From the NCBI GenBank assembly GCA_020725145.1, contig DYFO01000016.1, positions 1-42,116 on the forward strand: DNA of 42,116 nt, given 5' to 3'. The translations under genes and the position numbers were made by a program. The notes beneath the pieces are model-generated. The model saw nothing but the letters and a program-made list of their open reading frames with translations, did not search any database and was not told where the DNA came from. Below are positions 16,638 to 25,753 of the stretch, piece after piece. Numbering within the stretch: position 1 is the first letter of the stretch; every line of letters starts with the position of its first letter. This DNA is from Symbiobacterium thermophilum. GTDB taxonomy: Bacteria; Bacillota; Sulfobacillia; UBA995.

Positions 16638-19106
16638 TTGCGCGTTCCCTACGGATGGCTGAGGGAGTTCGTGGAAGTGCCCTGGGACCCCCAGGAGCTC
16701 GCCGACCGCCTCTGCCTGGTTGGGGTCAAGGTGGAAGCGGTACACCGGCTGGATTACCCGCTGGAGCGGGTAGTCGCGGGACGGGTGACGGCGGTGGCAG
16801 TTCATCCCGCAGCGACCGGCCTGCGGGTGGTGACGCTGGAGGTGGGGGCAGGCTCGCCCCGGCAGGTGGTCTCGGGGGCACCCGGGATGGCGCCGGGCGA
16901 CCTCGTGGCGGTCGCGCTGCCGGGTGCGATGCTGCCCGGCGGCCGAAAGGTGGAGGAAACGGCCTTCCGCGGCGTGACGTCCGAGGGCATGATCTGCTCC
17001 GCCACCGAGCTGGCCATCGGAGCGCATCCGGTGCAAGGGGAAGGTATCGTCAAGCTTCCCACGGGCTCCGAGCCGGGCCGGCCGATCGCCGAGTTGGCCC
17101 AGATCGGCGAGGCCACCGAGTGGGTGCTGGAGCTCGAGCTGACCGTCAACTACGCCATGCACTGCCAGTCGGTGGAAGGCGTGGCCCGCGAGGTGGCCGC
17201 CCTGCTGGGCATTCCCTGGCAACCGCGGCGACCACAGGTGATCGAGCAGGGAGAGAGCGTCGAGACCTGGGCGCAAGTGGAGATCACCGACGCCGAGCTC
17301 TGCCCGCGCTACGTCCTGCGCGTGTTCCACGATCTCGTCCCCGGAGCGTCCCCCGTCTGGATGCAGCGGCGGCTGCACGCGGCCGGTTTGCGTCCCATCG
17401 GGGTCGTGGTGGACGTGACCAACTACGTGATGCTCGAGCAGGGGCAGCCGCTGCACGCCTTCGACTATCACCGGCTGGCGGACAGGCGCATCGTCGTCCG
17501 GCGGGCCCGCGATGGCGAGGAACTCGTCACCCTTGACGGGGTATCGCGTCGTCTGGACTCCTCGATGCTGGTGATCGCCGATGCGAGGGTTCCCGTGGGC
17601 CTTGCCGGGATCATGGGGGGACTTGACAGCGAGGTTACCGCAGCCACGAGGGTGGTCGCCCTGGAGTCGGCCCACTTCGATCCCGCCACCTTGCAGCGGA
17701 CCTCGCTGCGGCTAGGCCTGCGCACCGAAGCTTCGCAGCGGTTTTCGCGATGGGTGGACCCCGAGGGGACGGCCCGGGCCGCCGACCGGGCGGCCGAGCT
17801 GCTGGTGGCCGTCGGGGCAGGCCGCGTAGCTCCGGGCAGCATCGACGTGTGCCCTGCTCCGTTCCGCCGTCGCCCCGTCCACCTCCGGCCCGGCCGGGTC
17901 GCGTCCATGCTCGGCGTGGACCTGCAGCCACACGAGATCGCCGACTATCTCGGCCGCCTGGGTTTTCAGACGGCGGGCACGCAAGACGGCTACCTCGTCA
18001 CCGTCCCTTCCTGGCGGGCCGACGTCTCGACGGAGGCCGACCTGGCGGAAGAGGTGGCGCGGCTGCACGGCTACAACGCGATCCGGGCCACGCTGCCACG
18101 TGGCGTGCTTTCCTACGGGGTGCGTCCTGCCCGGCAGCAGGCGGTGGACCGCGTGGTCGAGATACTCGTCGGCTGTGGCCTGAGCGAGATCATGACCTCT
18201 GCCATGTTCGGCCCCCGGGCTTTCGACCGTCTGCGGCTGGAGCCGGGCGACCCGTGCCGACGCGCGCTGCGGCTGGCCAACCCCCTCATGGAAGAGCAGT
18301 CGCTCCTGCGTACCACGCTTTTGCCGGGGCTGCTCGAGGTGATGTCCCACAACGCTTCCCACCGCCAGCTGGATGTGGGTCTGTTTGAGGCGGCCGTGGT
18401 CTTCCTGCCGGGTCGGGATCCGGAGGATCTCGACGGGTACCGCCTGGCCACGACGGGAGGCGACCTCTCGCCCTGGGTGCGGGAAGAGCTCCGTCTCAGC
18501 TTGGGGATGATGGGGAACCGGGCGCCGGCGCACTGGCGTGGAGGAGGCCGTGTGGCCGACTTCTTCGAGCTCAAAGGGGTAGTGGAGATTGCGGGTGAGC
18601 GGTTGGGGTGGCCGTCTTGGCGCTTTGACCCTTCCGACCATCCCACCTTCCATCCTGCACGGCAGGCGTGGCTCCTGGTGGAGGGAGAGAAGGTCGGGGT
18701 GCTGGGTGAGCTCCACCCCGACGTCCAGGAGGCCTTCGGGCTGGAGCGAGCCTGCGCCGCCGAGCTGGAGCTGGCCCGGTTGCTGGGGAGGAGCAGGGCC
18801 GAGGTGGCCTATCGCCCGCTGCCGCGCTACCCGGCGGTGTTGCGGGACATCTCCCTGCTCGTCGAGGCTACGGTCAGCGCGGACCGGGTCGCGGAGGTCA
18901 TCCGGCGGTCGGCCGGAGCGCTTTTGGACCGGGTGACCCTGTTCGACGTCTACCGGGGACCGGGTATCCCCGAGGGGACCCGTAGCCTGGCCTATTCGCT
19001 GGTCTACCGGGCTTGTGACCGCACGTTGACGGACGCCGAAGTCGACGCCGTGCATCTCGGAGTGCGGGAGGCCCTGGTGCGCGAACTCGGCGCACGTCTG
19101 CGATGA
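16638..19106 (+). CDS. pheT: Phenylalanyl-tRNA synthetase beta subunit
   Basis: This 822-residue beta subunit begins RVPYGWLREFVEVP with a TTG start, AGGAGGG seven bases upstream. Domains in order are the EMAP-like tRNA-binding OB fold (about 40-150), B3/4 editing domain (about 210-385) and B5 (about 405-475). A degenerate class II core follows, and then the C-terminal FDX-ACB anticodon-binding domain (about 730-822). It recognises tRNA-Phe and removes mischarged tyrosine. It is co-transcribed with pheS under T-box control. Confidence 0.97.
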   Translation: MRVPYGWLREFVEVPWDPQELADRLCLVGVKVEAVHRLDYPLERVVAGRVTAVAVHPAATGLRVVTLEVGAGSPRQVVSGAPGMAPGDLVAVALPGAMLPGGRKVEETAFRGVTSEGMICSATELAIGAHPVQGEGIVKLPTGSEPGRPIAELAQIGEATEWVLELELTVNYAMHCQSVEGVAREVAALLGIPWQPRRPQVIEQGESVETWAQVEITDAELCPRYVLRVFHDLVPGASPVWMQRRLHAAGLRPIGVVVDVTNYVMLEQGQPLHAFDYHRLADRRIVVRRARDGEELVTLDGVSRRLDSSMLVIADARVPVGLAGIMGGLDSEVTAATRVVALESAHFDPATLQRTSLRLGLRTEASQRFSRWVDPEGTARAADRAAELLVAVGAGRVAPGSIDVCPAPFRRRPVHLRPGRVASMLGVDLQPHEIADYLGRLGFQTAGTQDGYLVTVPSWRADVSTEADLAEEVARLHGYNAIRATLPRGVLSYGVRPARQQAVDRVVEILVGCGLSEIMTSAMFGPRAFDRLRLEPGDPCRRALRLANPLMEEQSLLRTTLLPGLLEVMSHNASHRQLDVGLFEAAVVFLPGRDPEDLDGYRLATTGGDLSPWVREELRLSLGMMGNRAPAHWRGGGRVADFFELKGVVEIAGERLGWPSWRFDPSDHPTFHPARQAWLLVEGEKVGVLGELHPDVQEAFGLERACAAELELARLLGRSRAEVAYRPLPRYPAVLRDISLLVEATVSADRVAEVIRRSAGALLDRVTLFDVYRGPGIPEGTRSLAYSLVYRACDRTLTDAEVDAVHLGVREALVRELGARLR

Positions 19107-19113
19107 TCGGGGA

Positions 19114-19149
19114 GGGCCGGGGGTATGGGCGGGTCTTCACCCCCGGCCC
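19114..19149 (+). terminator. Hairpin after pheT
   Basis: GGGCCGGGGG (19114-19123) pairs with CCCCCGGCCC (19140-19149) around a 16-base loop, 7 bases after the pheT stop. There is no T-run, so termination would need Rho or other help. Confidence 0.45.
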
Positions 19150-19247
19150 TGGGTGGCCGCCCTCGGGGGGGAAGAGGGCTGCCCGGGGGAGGGGACCGCT
19201 TGCATCCTATGGGCACGGCCCGCGGGAATCACGGGACGGCCGTCCGG

Positions 19248-20183
19248 TCACCGGGGGGCAAGGCGTCCTTCACGTCCACGCCGCCGTGGCCTGACGACGG
19301 TGGCGGCGAGGACCGAGACCAGGCCTACGGCCATGACCGACGCCGCGAGCGTCAGGATCCGTCTCATCACGCCCGACAGCAGGGCGCCGGCGAGAGTCTG
19401 CAGATCGAGATGAAGGAGGTTTTCGCCGACGGGGGCCAGCAGGCGGGAAAGCGAGGGGGCCGCCGCCTTTGCCCCAACCGTGACACCCACCAGTATGAGC
19501 AAGCCGGCACCCAGCAGCACAGCGCCGACCCACCGCAGGCCGCCGCTCACCCCACTGGCAAGCAGGCTCAGGAGCACGAGCAGGCCGATGGCCGCGCACA
19601 GGGCGGGCATGGCCAGGCGGAAGTACCCGACCCAGCGGACGACCGTTTCCCGGGCGGGCAGGTTCTTCCAAAGCTCGGTGACCGTAACCGTGTCGGGCAT
19701 TCGCAGCAGTGAGAGGACGAACTCCTCGTCGGACACCGACGGCCCGACGTCCATCTCCGCCCGGCCCCGTCGGATCGTCTCTGAAGACAGCCTGTCCAGG
19801 ACGGCGCGGGCGGTGGCGGTCCTGATGGGGGCCAGCGGGATCGTGAGGATGAGGTCGGGATACCTCCCGGCAAGGAACCCCTCGGCGCGGTCGAGCACGG
19901 GCAGGACCAGTTGCCGCACCGCTTCAGGGGTAAGTGCGACGCCCAGACCCTCGTCGAAGGCTTCACGGACTTCCTCGGGCCATTCCTGAGGCAGTTGCCG
20001 CCGGAGTATCGCGTGCAGCTCGGCCGCCGCCTGCTCGAAGGCGCCGTGCGTATCCAGCACCCCGAGCCAGAATCGGGAACTCGTCACCGTGTATCGTAGG
20101 CTGAGCAGGAGCAACAAGGTGCAGACGAAGAAGAACAGCGCCACGGCGGAAGTCAGCTGGACCAACACACGCAGGGGCCGCAT
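19248..20183 (-). CDS. Predicted membrane protein of unknown function
   Basis: This 311-residue protein has one N-terminal helix (about 8-32) and an external domain of about 150 residues rich in charged helices. Three C-terminal hydrophobic segments and an Arg-rich tail (RPRRRGREGRLAPR) follow. I do not recognise the family. ATG at 20183 is chosen for GGAGG nine bases upstream; the frame is open to 20216. It faces pheT convergently and is divergent from the ABC-F gene, with about 90 bases between starts. Nothing in the neighbours suggests a role. Confidence 0.65.
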   Translation of the reverse strand: MRPLRVLVQLTSAVALFFFVCTLLLLLSLRYTVTSSRFWLGVLDTHGAFEQAAAELHAILRRQLPQEWPEEVREAFDEGLGVALTPEAVRQLVLPVLDRAEGFLAGRYPDLILTIPLAPIRTATARAVLDRLSSETIRRGRAEMDVGPSVSDEEFVLSLLRMPDTVTVTELWKNLPARETVVRWVGYFRLAMPALCAAIGLLVLLSLLASGVSGGLRWVGAVLLGAGLLILVGVTVGAKAAAPSLSRLLAPVGENLLHLDLQTLAGALLSGVMRRILTLAASVMAVGLVSVLAATVVRPRRRGREGRLAPR

Positions 20184-20275
20184 CGGGGTTCGCCTCCGGA
20201 TGAAGACGATTGGCACGTCGTCAAACGGATGATTATGCGTTATCCGGTGATACTCCTGCCGACGAGGGTGATAGC

Positions 20276-22147
20276 GTGAAGGTGCTTACGGTGACAGGGC
20301 TGACCCGCAGGCACGGCGACCGCGTGCTCTTTCATGAGCTTGCCTTCTCCCTGGCGCGTGGCGACCGGCTGGCGGTGGTGGGACCCAACGGCACCGGCAA
20401 GAGCACCCTGCTTCGGATACTGGCAGGCCGCGAGGCGGCCGACGCGGGAAGCGTGGCTTGGGCCAGGGGAACTCGCGTGGGATACCTTCCGCAGGAAGTC
20501 GGCGAGGGGCTGGCCTTCGACCCCGAGCGCCCGGTACTGGCGGTGGCCGCCGAGCCACTGGCGGCACTTGACGCCATGCAGGCGCGTCTTAACGAACTCG
20601 AAGCACAGATGGGGCATGTGGGCCCCGAGCGCCTTGCGGATTGCCTGCGTGAGTACGGACAGCTTGCCGAGCGTTTCGAGGATGCTGGCGGTTACAGCCG
20701 TCGCGCCCGGGTACGTTCCGTTCTGCTCGGCCTGGGGTTCCGGGACTCGGAGCTCGATCTGCCCTCGGGCAGGCTAAGCGGGGGGCAGCGCACGCGCCTG
20801 GGCTTGGCGCAGCTACTGGTGGCGGAACCCGACCTCATGCTCCTGGACGAGCCCACCAACCACCTGGATCTCGAGGCCACCGCGTGGCTCGAGGACTACC
20901 TGGCGGCCACGGATGCCACCCTGGTACTGGTGGCCCACGACCGTCGGCTCCTCGACCGCCTCGCGACCGCGGTGCTTGAACTTGACGGGGGCCGGGCTGC
21001 CATGTACCGGGGCGGTTACGGCGACTATCGCGCGCAGGCACGGGCGCGCAAGGTGCTCGAGGAGGAGACGGCCCGGGCGCGGACCCGTGAGGTCGCCCGT
21101 CTGCAGGCCTACGTCAACCGCTACCGCGCGGGCAGCCGTGCCCGTCAGGCCAGGAGCAGGCAGAAAGCGCTCGAGCGGCTGGAACCGGCCGCCGTCCCGG
21201 TGCGCGCGTCTTCACGCCCGGCCATCGGACTGGCCGCGGGGCGGCGTTCCCATCGCCTCGTGATGCAGGCCCGCAACCTCGCGGGCGGATATCCGGGGAA
21301 GGTCCTCTTCTCCGGGCTGGATCTCGAGCTCCGGCGCGAGGATCGGCTGGGGGTGGTGGGTCCCAACGGCAGCGGTAAGACCACCTTGCTGCGGGTGCTG
21401 CTGGGGATGCAGCCGCCGCTGGTGGGCAGCGTCCGCTGGGGCGAAGGCGTGGAGGTTGCCTACTTCGCCCAGGCTCCTGAGCTTGAGGGAGCGGGCACGG
21501 ATGGGCGTACGGCGCTTGAGGAGTTCTGCAACCGCACCGGCATGCTCCCCGGCCAGGCCCGTTCTTACCTTGCGCGCTATGGCCTGAGGGGCGAAACCCC
21601 GCTGCGGGAAGTGGCGGCCTTGAGCGGGGGCGAACGCACCCGTCTGAGGCTGGCGGAGTTGGTGGCCGGCCGGCCCAACGTGCTGGTGCTGGACGAACCC
21701 ACCCATCACCTCGACCTCGCGGCCCGCGAGGCCCTGGTCGAGGCCTTCGAGGGCTACGATGGAACGCTGATACTGGTCACCCACGACCGCTACCTGCTCG
21801 AGCGACTGGTCGGGCGGGTGCTGGAGCTCAAGGAAGGAAGGGCCACGCTTCTGGAGACAGGATTCGCCGGCTACCGGGCCCGTCTAACCGGGGAAGCACC
21901 GGCGCCGGTCGCCCCTGCCCGGCGTCCGGCCACGCGGCCCGCCCGCCGGAGCGGCGACCATCTCCGGGCGATCGAGGAGGCCATCGGCAGCCTGGAGCAG
22001 AGGAAGGCGTACCTTGAGGACGTGCTGGCCAGCCCGGACACCTATCGGGGCCCCGAGCCCGGGGCGGTCGCCCGTGAGTACCGTGAGGTCACCGAGCGCC
22101 TCGAGGCTCTTTATCGGACCTGGGAGACACTGGCTGAGGCGGAATGA
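20276..22147 (+). CDS. ABC-F family ATPase (ribosome-associated)
   Basis: This soluble 623-residue protein has two ABC domains and no membrane segments. Walker A motifs are GPNGTGKST (39-47) and GPNGSGKTT (362-370). Signatures are LSGGQRTRL (167) and LSGGERTRL (449), with LDEPTNHLDL and LDEPTHHLDL. The two domains are joined by an Arg-rich linker. A C-terminal coiled-coil (about 560-623) is present. ABC-F proteins act at the ribosomal E-site, either resolving stalls or giving antibiotic resistance; sequence does not decide which. GTG at 20276 (after GAGGGTG) gives the normal VKVLTVTGLTR start. The frame to 20210 would overlap the divergent gene's promoter region. Confidence 0.9.
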   Translation: MKVLTVTGLTRRHGDRVLFHELAFSLARGDRLAVVGPNGTGKSTLLRILAGREAADAGSVAWARGTRVGYLPQEVGEGLAFDPERPVLAVAAEPLAALDAMQARLNELEAQMGHVGPERLADCLREYGQLAERFEDAGGYSRRARVRSVLLGLGFRDSELDLPSGRLSGGQRTRLGLAQLLVAEPDLMLLDEPTNHLDLEATAWLEDYLAATDATLVLVAHDRRLLDRLATAVLELDGGRAAMYRGGYGDYRAQARARKVLEEETARARTREVARLQAYVNRYRAGSRARQARSRQKALERLEPAAVPVRASSRPAIGLAAGRRSHRLVMQARNLAGGYPGKVLFSGLDLELRREDRLGVVGPNGSGKTTLLRVLLGMQPPLVGSVRWGEGVEVAYFAQAPELEGAGTDGRTALEEFCNRTGMLPGQARSYLARYGLRGETPLREVAALSGGERTRLRLAELVAGRPNVLVLDEPTHHLDLAAREALVEAFEGYDGTLILVTHDRYLLERLVGRVLELKEGRATLLETGFAGYRARLTGEAPAPVAPARRPATRPARRSGDHLRAIEEAIGSLEQRKAYLEDVLASPDTYRGPEPGAVAREYREVTERLEALYRTWETLAEAE

Positions 22148-22149
22148 TA

Positions 22150-23571
22150 TCAGGGTACCACTAACACCACCACGAAGTCCCGGCCGTCCTCCTCCTCGAG
22201 GACCACGGCGACGTGGGCGCCATGGGGTTCGACCGCGACCTTCCGGATCCGGCCCCCTTCAAGCAGGCGCGTGGCCTGACCGCTGACGTCCACGACTTCC
22301 ACCACCGAGCGCGACGGCAGTTCATCGCCGCGGCTGGCGCGCAGCAGGCGCCCGTCGGGTAGCCAGGTTACCTGCGTGAGGTAGGGGGTCCCAACCTGCG
22401 TCGCGGCTCCGGTGGTCGTGTCGACCACCCAGGCCACGTGCGATCTCGTACCATCCTCAAGATGTGTGGCATACACCAGCAGCCGGTCGCCCTGCGGCGA
22501 CCAGGCCACCGGTCGCTTGCCCGAAGTGCCGGTGTCCTCACCGGTCACGCAGGTGGTGGTTCCTTCGACCACATCGTACACCCAGATCTCGCCGAGGGCG
22601 AAGTAGTCTATTCCCCAGCCGCGCGTCTCCGTTCCCGCCTGGAAAGCCACCCGGCGACTCCCGGGACACCACACCGGGCTGCCGAACACCTGCGGCCGCC
22701 CGGGGAGATAGGTGATGCGACCGGTATTCAAGTCGTACACACCCAGCCGGCGCCCGATCTCCAGGCGGAAATCGTACTCCTCCACGTAGGCGTACGGCTC
22801 GCCGGTGGGCCAGGAAAGGAAGGCGAGCCTGCGGCCGTCCGGCGACCAGCTCGCGACGATGCTGGACCAGCCCTCCTCGCCGATGCGTGCCAGCTCCGCA
22901 CCGTCCGCCGTGCGCAGGATCACCAGCGAGTGATCGAACCAGTCCTCGTAGACGAGCAAACGCTCGTCGGGCGACCAGCACAGGCCCGCCCCGTATCCCG
23001 GCCAGCCGTGATCGACGGCCGCCGGCAGGTTCTGCGTCTTCGACGTAGGTAGCTCGAGCAGGATCGGGGGAGCGGTGAACAGCACGGCCCAGCGACCGGA
23101 CGGAGACAGGCGGTAGAAGGCGGTGGGGAAGTCCCGGGTGGTCCCATCGGACCGGAGATGGGTGGTGTTAGCCCCCTCTGAATGCAGGGTGCTGAAAAGA
23201 CAGCCGAACTCCTTGCGCAACGCGTCGCCCATGTACATGTCGGCGGTCACCGCCGCCTGGAAATCCTCCGCTGCCAGGTCCAAGCGGCCGAGTTGATCCA
23301 CTTGGTCGTAGCGCACCCGGTAGGCGAGTTCCCCCGGCGCCGCCCATGCCAGGCTTACCACCTGGTCAAACGGCCCCAGGCGCCAGCCGCCCTGCCAGGC
23401 CTGCAAGGTGGGCCTGTCTTGAGCCGGCATCCCGTCGTCGCCGGGTTGCACGGCCGTCGGAAGCCGGCCGGTTGCCGGCGAGTCCTCGCTGCGGCGCCCG
23501 AGGCAGCCGCACATGGTCGTCAGCCCGATGCACAGGGCAAGCACGGTCAAAAGGCGCGCGTACCGCGGCAT
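22150..23571 (-). CDS. Lipoprotein with TolB/WD40-like beta-propeller
   Basis: This 473-residue protein begins MPRYARLLTVLALCIGLTT, a signal peptide followed by MCGC, where the second Cys fits a lipobox. The mature part has repeated propeller blades of the W-SPDGRRLAF type (SPSGRWAVLF, SPDERLLVYE, SPDGRRLAFLSW, SPQGDRLLVYA, PDGRLLRAS). Such propellers bind proteins or ligands at the cell surface; no enzyme motif is seen. ATG at 23571 is preferred because earlier starts (to 23646) would bury the signal peptide. Its stop is 2 bases from the convergent ABC-F stop, with no terminator between. Confidence 0.8.
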   Translation of the reverse strand: MPRYARLLTVLALCIGLTTMCGCLGRRSEDSPATGRLPTAVQPGDDGMPAQDRPTLQAWQGGWRLGPFDQVVSLAWAAPGELAYRVRYDQVDQLGRLDLAAEDFQAAVTADMYMGDALRKEFGCLFSTLHSEGANTTHLRSDGTTRDFPTAFYRLSPSGRWAVLFTAPPILLELPTSKTQNLPAAVDHGWPGYGAGLCWSPDERLLVYEDWFDHSLVILRTADGAELARIGEEGWSSIVASWSPDGRRLAFLSWPTGEPYAYVEEYDFRLEIGRRLGVYDLNTGRITYLPGRPQVFGSPVWCPGSRRVAFQAGTETRGWGIDYFALGEIWVYDVVEGTTTCVTGEDTGTSGKRPVAWSPQGDRLLVYATHLEDGTRSHVAWVVDTTTGAATQVGTPYLTQVTWLPDGRLLRASRGDELPSRSVVEVVDVSGQATRLLEGGRIRKVAVEPHGAHVAVVLEEEDGRDFVVVLVVP

Positions 23572-23751
23572 CACGGCTATCACATCCCGTTCGGCGTCAA
23601 GATGGTCACGGGTCGGCGTCTCAGGATGCGTTCTCCCGAGTGTCAAGGTGCTCCTGCCGGTGGTTGTCGCCGGGATGCCCCAACCGCGACGGGGAAGGAC
23701 TTTCCCTCCCCGCCCAGAATGCTACCGGGAACGGCAAAGGAGCGAGCAGGC

Positions 23752-24036
23752 GTGGAGGTCACCGAGAAGCGCCGGGTTGTCCTCAACATCTTCGGTGAAG
23801 AATACGCGATCAGGACCACCGTGGCCCCCGAACACCTGGAGAGGCTGGCGCGCATCGTCGATCGCGTTATGCACGAAACTGCACGGGCGCAACCCAGGCT
23901 GGGAGTCAGTCGCGTGGCGGTGCTGGCCGCGCTGAGCATCGCCGATGAGCTTGTTCGCCTTCAGGAGCAGTACGACCGGCTGACCGCCATGCTGGAGGAC
24001 GAATGGGGCAGGCGGCAGGCCCAGAACAGGGACTGA
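23752..24036 (+). CDS. zapA: Cell division protein ZapA
   Basis: This 94-residue protein has the ZapA pattern: a beta hairpin (RVVLNIFGEEYAIRT), helix HLERLARIVDRVM and a C-terminal coiled coil (LSIADELVRLQEQYDRL). It bundles FtsZ filaments. GTG at 23752 follows AAAGGAG by nine bases; the frame is open far upstream, but only antisense to the lipoprotein gene. It is the first gene of the zapA-polX-X-mutS2 unit, a usual Bacillota arrangement downstream of pheST, although two extra genes separate it from pheT here. Confidence 0.93.
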   Translation: MEVTEKRRVVLNIFGEEYAIRTTVAPEHLERLARIVDRVMHETARAQPRLGVSRVAVLAALSIADELVRLQEQYDRLTAMLEDEWGRRQAQNRD

Positions 24037-24041
24037 CTCCC

Positions 24042-25751
24042 TTGACCAACCTCGAGCTGGCAGATCTGCTGGAAGAGATCGGCGACCTCCTGGAACTCAA
24101 AGGAGATGAGGGTTTCCGCGTCCGGGCGTACCGGAGGGCGGCACGGGTGGTGCGCGGCCTGGGGGAGCCGGTGCAGCGCGTGGCCGAGGAAGGGCGGCTG
24201 CGATCGCTGCCGGGAGTGGGCCCGGCCCTCGCGGCGAAGATCCAGGAGATGCTGACCACCGGGACCTCGCAGTATTTGGAGAAGCTGCGCGAGGAGATCC
24301 CTCCGGGCCTGCGTGAAGTGATGCTCGTCCCGGGCGTGGGGCCCCGCACCGCCGCCCTGCTCCACAGCGAGCTGGGCGTGGCCGACCTGGAGAGCCTGGA
24401 GGCGGCGGCGCGCGCCGGCAGACTGCGGTCGGTGCCGCGGTTGGGGCTGCGACGGGAAGAGGCCATTTTGGAAGGCGTGGCACGGGTGCGTGCCCGCGGT
24501 GGTCTCGTACCGCTGGCCGTGGCCCGTCCCCTGGCCCTCGAGCTGGCGGCGATGCTGGCCCGGCGATCGGAGGTCGTCCGCGTAGAGGTTGCCGGGAGCG
24601 TGCGCCGCTGGTGTGAGACGGTCGAGGCCGTGGTGCTGGTGGCCGCGGGGCCCGATCCCGCCCGGATCGTCGAGGCCTTCGGCGCCCTGCCCGGGTTTCG
24701 CGAGCCTCCCGAGCGGTCGGCCGGGCGGGCCCGAGGACGGTGGGGAGCGGGGGTGCCGGTGGAGCTCGAGGCAACGCTCCCCGAGGCGTTCGGGGTGGCG
24801 CTGGTCCGGCTGACCGGCAGCGAAGCCCACTGGCGGCGCCTGGAAGAACGGGCGCAGGGGCGGGGGATGAGGCTCGGGCCCGCCGGTCTTTGCGTGGACG
24901 GCCGGCAGGTGCCGTGCGACGGCGAGGACGAGCTTTACCGGCTGCTCGGTCTGCCACCCATACCGCCCGAACTGCGGGAGAACGGGCACGAGGTCGAGGA
25001 GGCGGCCGCGGGCCGGCTGCCCCGGTTGCTCGAGCCCTCCGACATCCGCGGCGACCTGCACGTTCACACCGACTGGAGCGACGGCACGGCCTCGCTGGAG
25101 GAGATGGCCATTGCCGCGCGTTCCCGGGGCTACGAGTACCTGGCGATAACCGACCACAGCCGGTCGCTGGCCTTCGCACGCGGCCTGGACGTGGCCCGGC
25201 TGCGCGGCCAGGCGGAGGCGGTGGCCGCCCTCAACCACAAGCTGGCCCCCTTCCGTGTGCTCGCCGGCATCGAGGTGGACATCCTGGCCGACGGCAGTCT
25301 CGATCTGCCCGACGCGGCGCTTGCCGAACTGGACTTCGTGATCGCCAGCGTGCACTCGCGCATGCGCCAGGACCGGGTGACGATGACCGCCCGTCTGCTG
25401 CGGGCCATCGCCAGCCCCCACGTGGACGTCATCGGGCACCTCACGGGTAGGCTGATAGGCGAGCGGGAGCCTTGCGAGCTTGACCACGAGGCGGTGCTGG
25501 AGGCCTGCGCGGCGAGCGGCACCGCCCTGGAGATCAACGCCTCGCCCCACCGGCTGGACGTGGACCGGTGCCTGGCCCGCCAGGCGCGCGACCGTGGCGT
25601 GACACTTACGCTGGGAACCGATGCCCACGACCGTGTAAGCCTGGAGGACATGGCCTTCGGGGTGGGCACCGCCCGGAGGGCCCGGCTCGGCCCCGGGGAA
25701 GTGCTCAACACGCTGAGTGCGGACGAGCTGCTGGCCTGCCGCAAGGGGTGA
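24042..25751 (+). CDS. polX: PolX-type protein with intact PHP nuclease and degenerate polymerase domain
   Basis: The 569 residues from TTG 24042 (LTNLELADLLEEIGDLLEL) match the length of bacterial PolX. ATG 24003, with GGAGG four bases away, is an alternative overlapping zapA. Domains are the 8-kDa-like and HhH region (SLPGVGPALAAKI, VPGVGPRTAALL), X-family palm and C-terminal PHP. The palm keeps GSVRR, but the DxD aspartates read A196 and V198 (ETVEAVVLV) and the third is E241 (VPVELEA), so DNA synthesis is unlikely. The PHP metal residues remain: DLHVHTDWSDG (H340, H342), AITDHS, GIEVDI, ASVHS, IGHLTG, GTDAH. It probably acts as a 3'-5' exonuclease or AP-site repair nuclease. Confidence 0.93.
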   Translation: MTNLELADLLEEIGDLLELKGDEGFRVRAYRRAARVVRGLGEPVQRVAEEGRLRSLPGVGPALAAKIQEMLTTGTSQYLEKLREEIPPGLREVMLVPGVGPRTAALLHSELGVADLESLEAAARAGRLRSVPRLGLRREEAILEGVARVRARGGLVPLAVARPLALELAAMLARRSEVVRVEVAGSVRRWCETVEAVVLVAAGPDPARIVEAFGALPGFREPPERSAGRARGRWGAGVPVELEATLPEAFGVALVRLTGSEAHWRRLEERAQGRGMRLGPAGLCVDGRQVPCDGEDELYRLLGLPPIPPELRENGHEVEEAAAGRLPRLLEPSDIRGDLHVHTDWSDGTASLEEMAIAARSRGYEYLAITDHSRSLAFARGLDVARLRGQAEAVAALNHKLAPFRVLAGIEVDILADGSLDLPDAALAELDFVIASVHSRMRQDRVTMTARLLRAIASPHVDVIGHLTGRLIGEREPCELDHEAVLEACAASGTALEINASPHRLDVDRCLARQARDRGVTLTLGTDAHDRVSLEDMAFGVGTARRARLGPGEVLNTLSADELLACRKG

Positions 25752-25753
25752 AG

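Noticed and set aside
16098-17675. Long minus-strand open frame (525 codons) antisense to pheS/pheT
   Set aside because: It is the codon-position shadow of two certain genes in GC-rich DNA. It has no recognisable domain or ribosome site, and its His/Gly/Arg-rich composition is typical of antisense frames.
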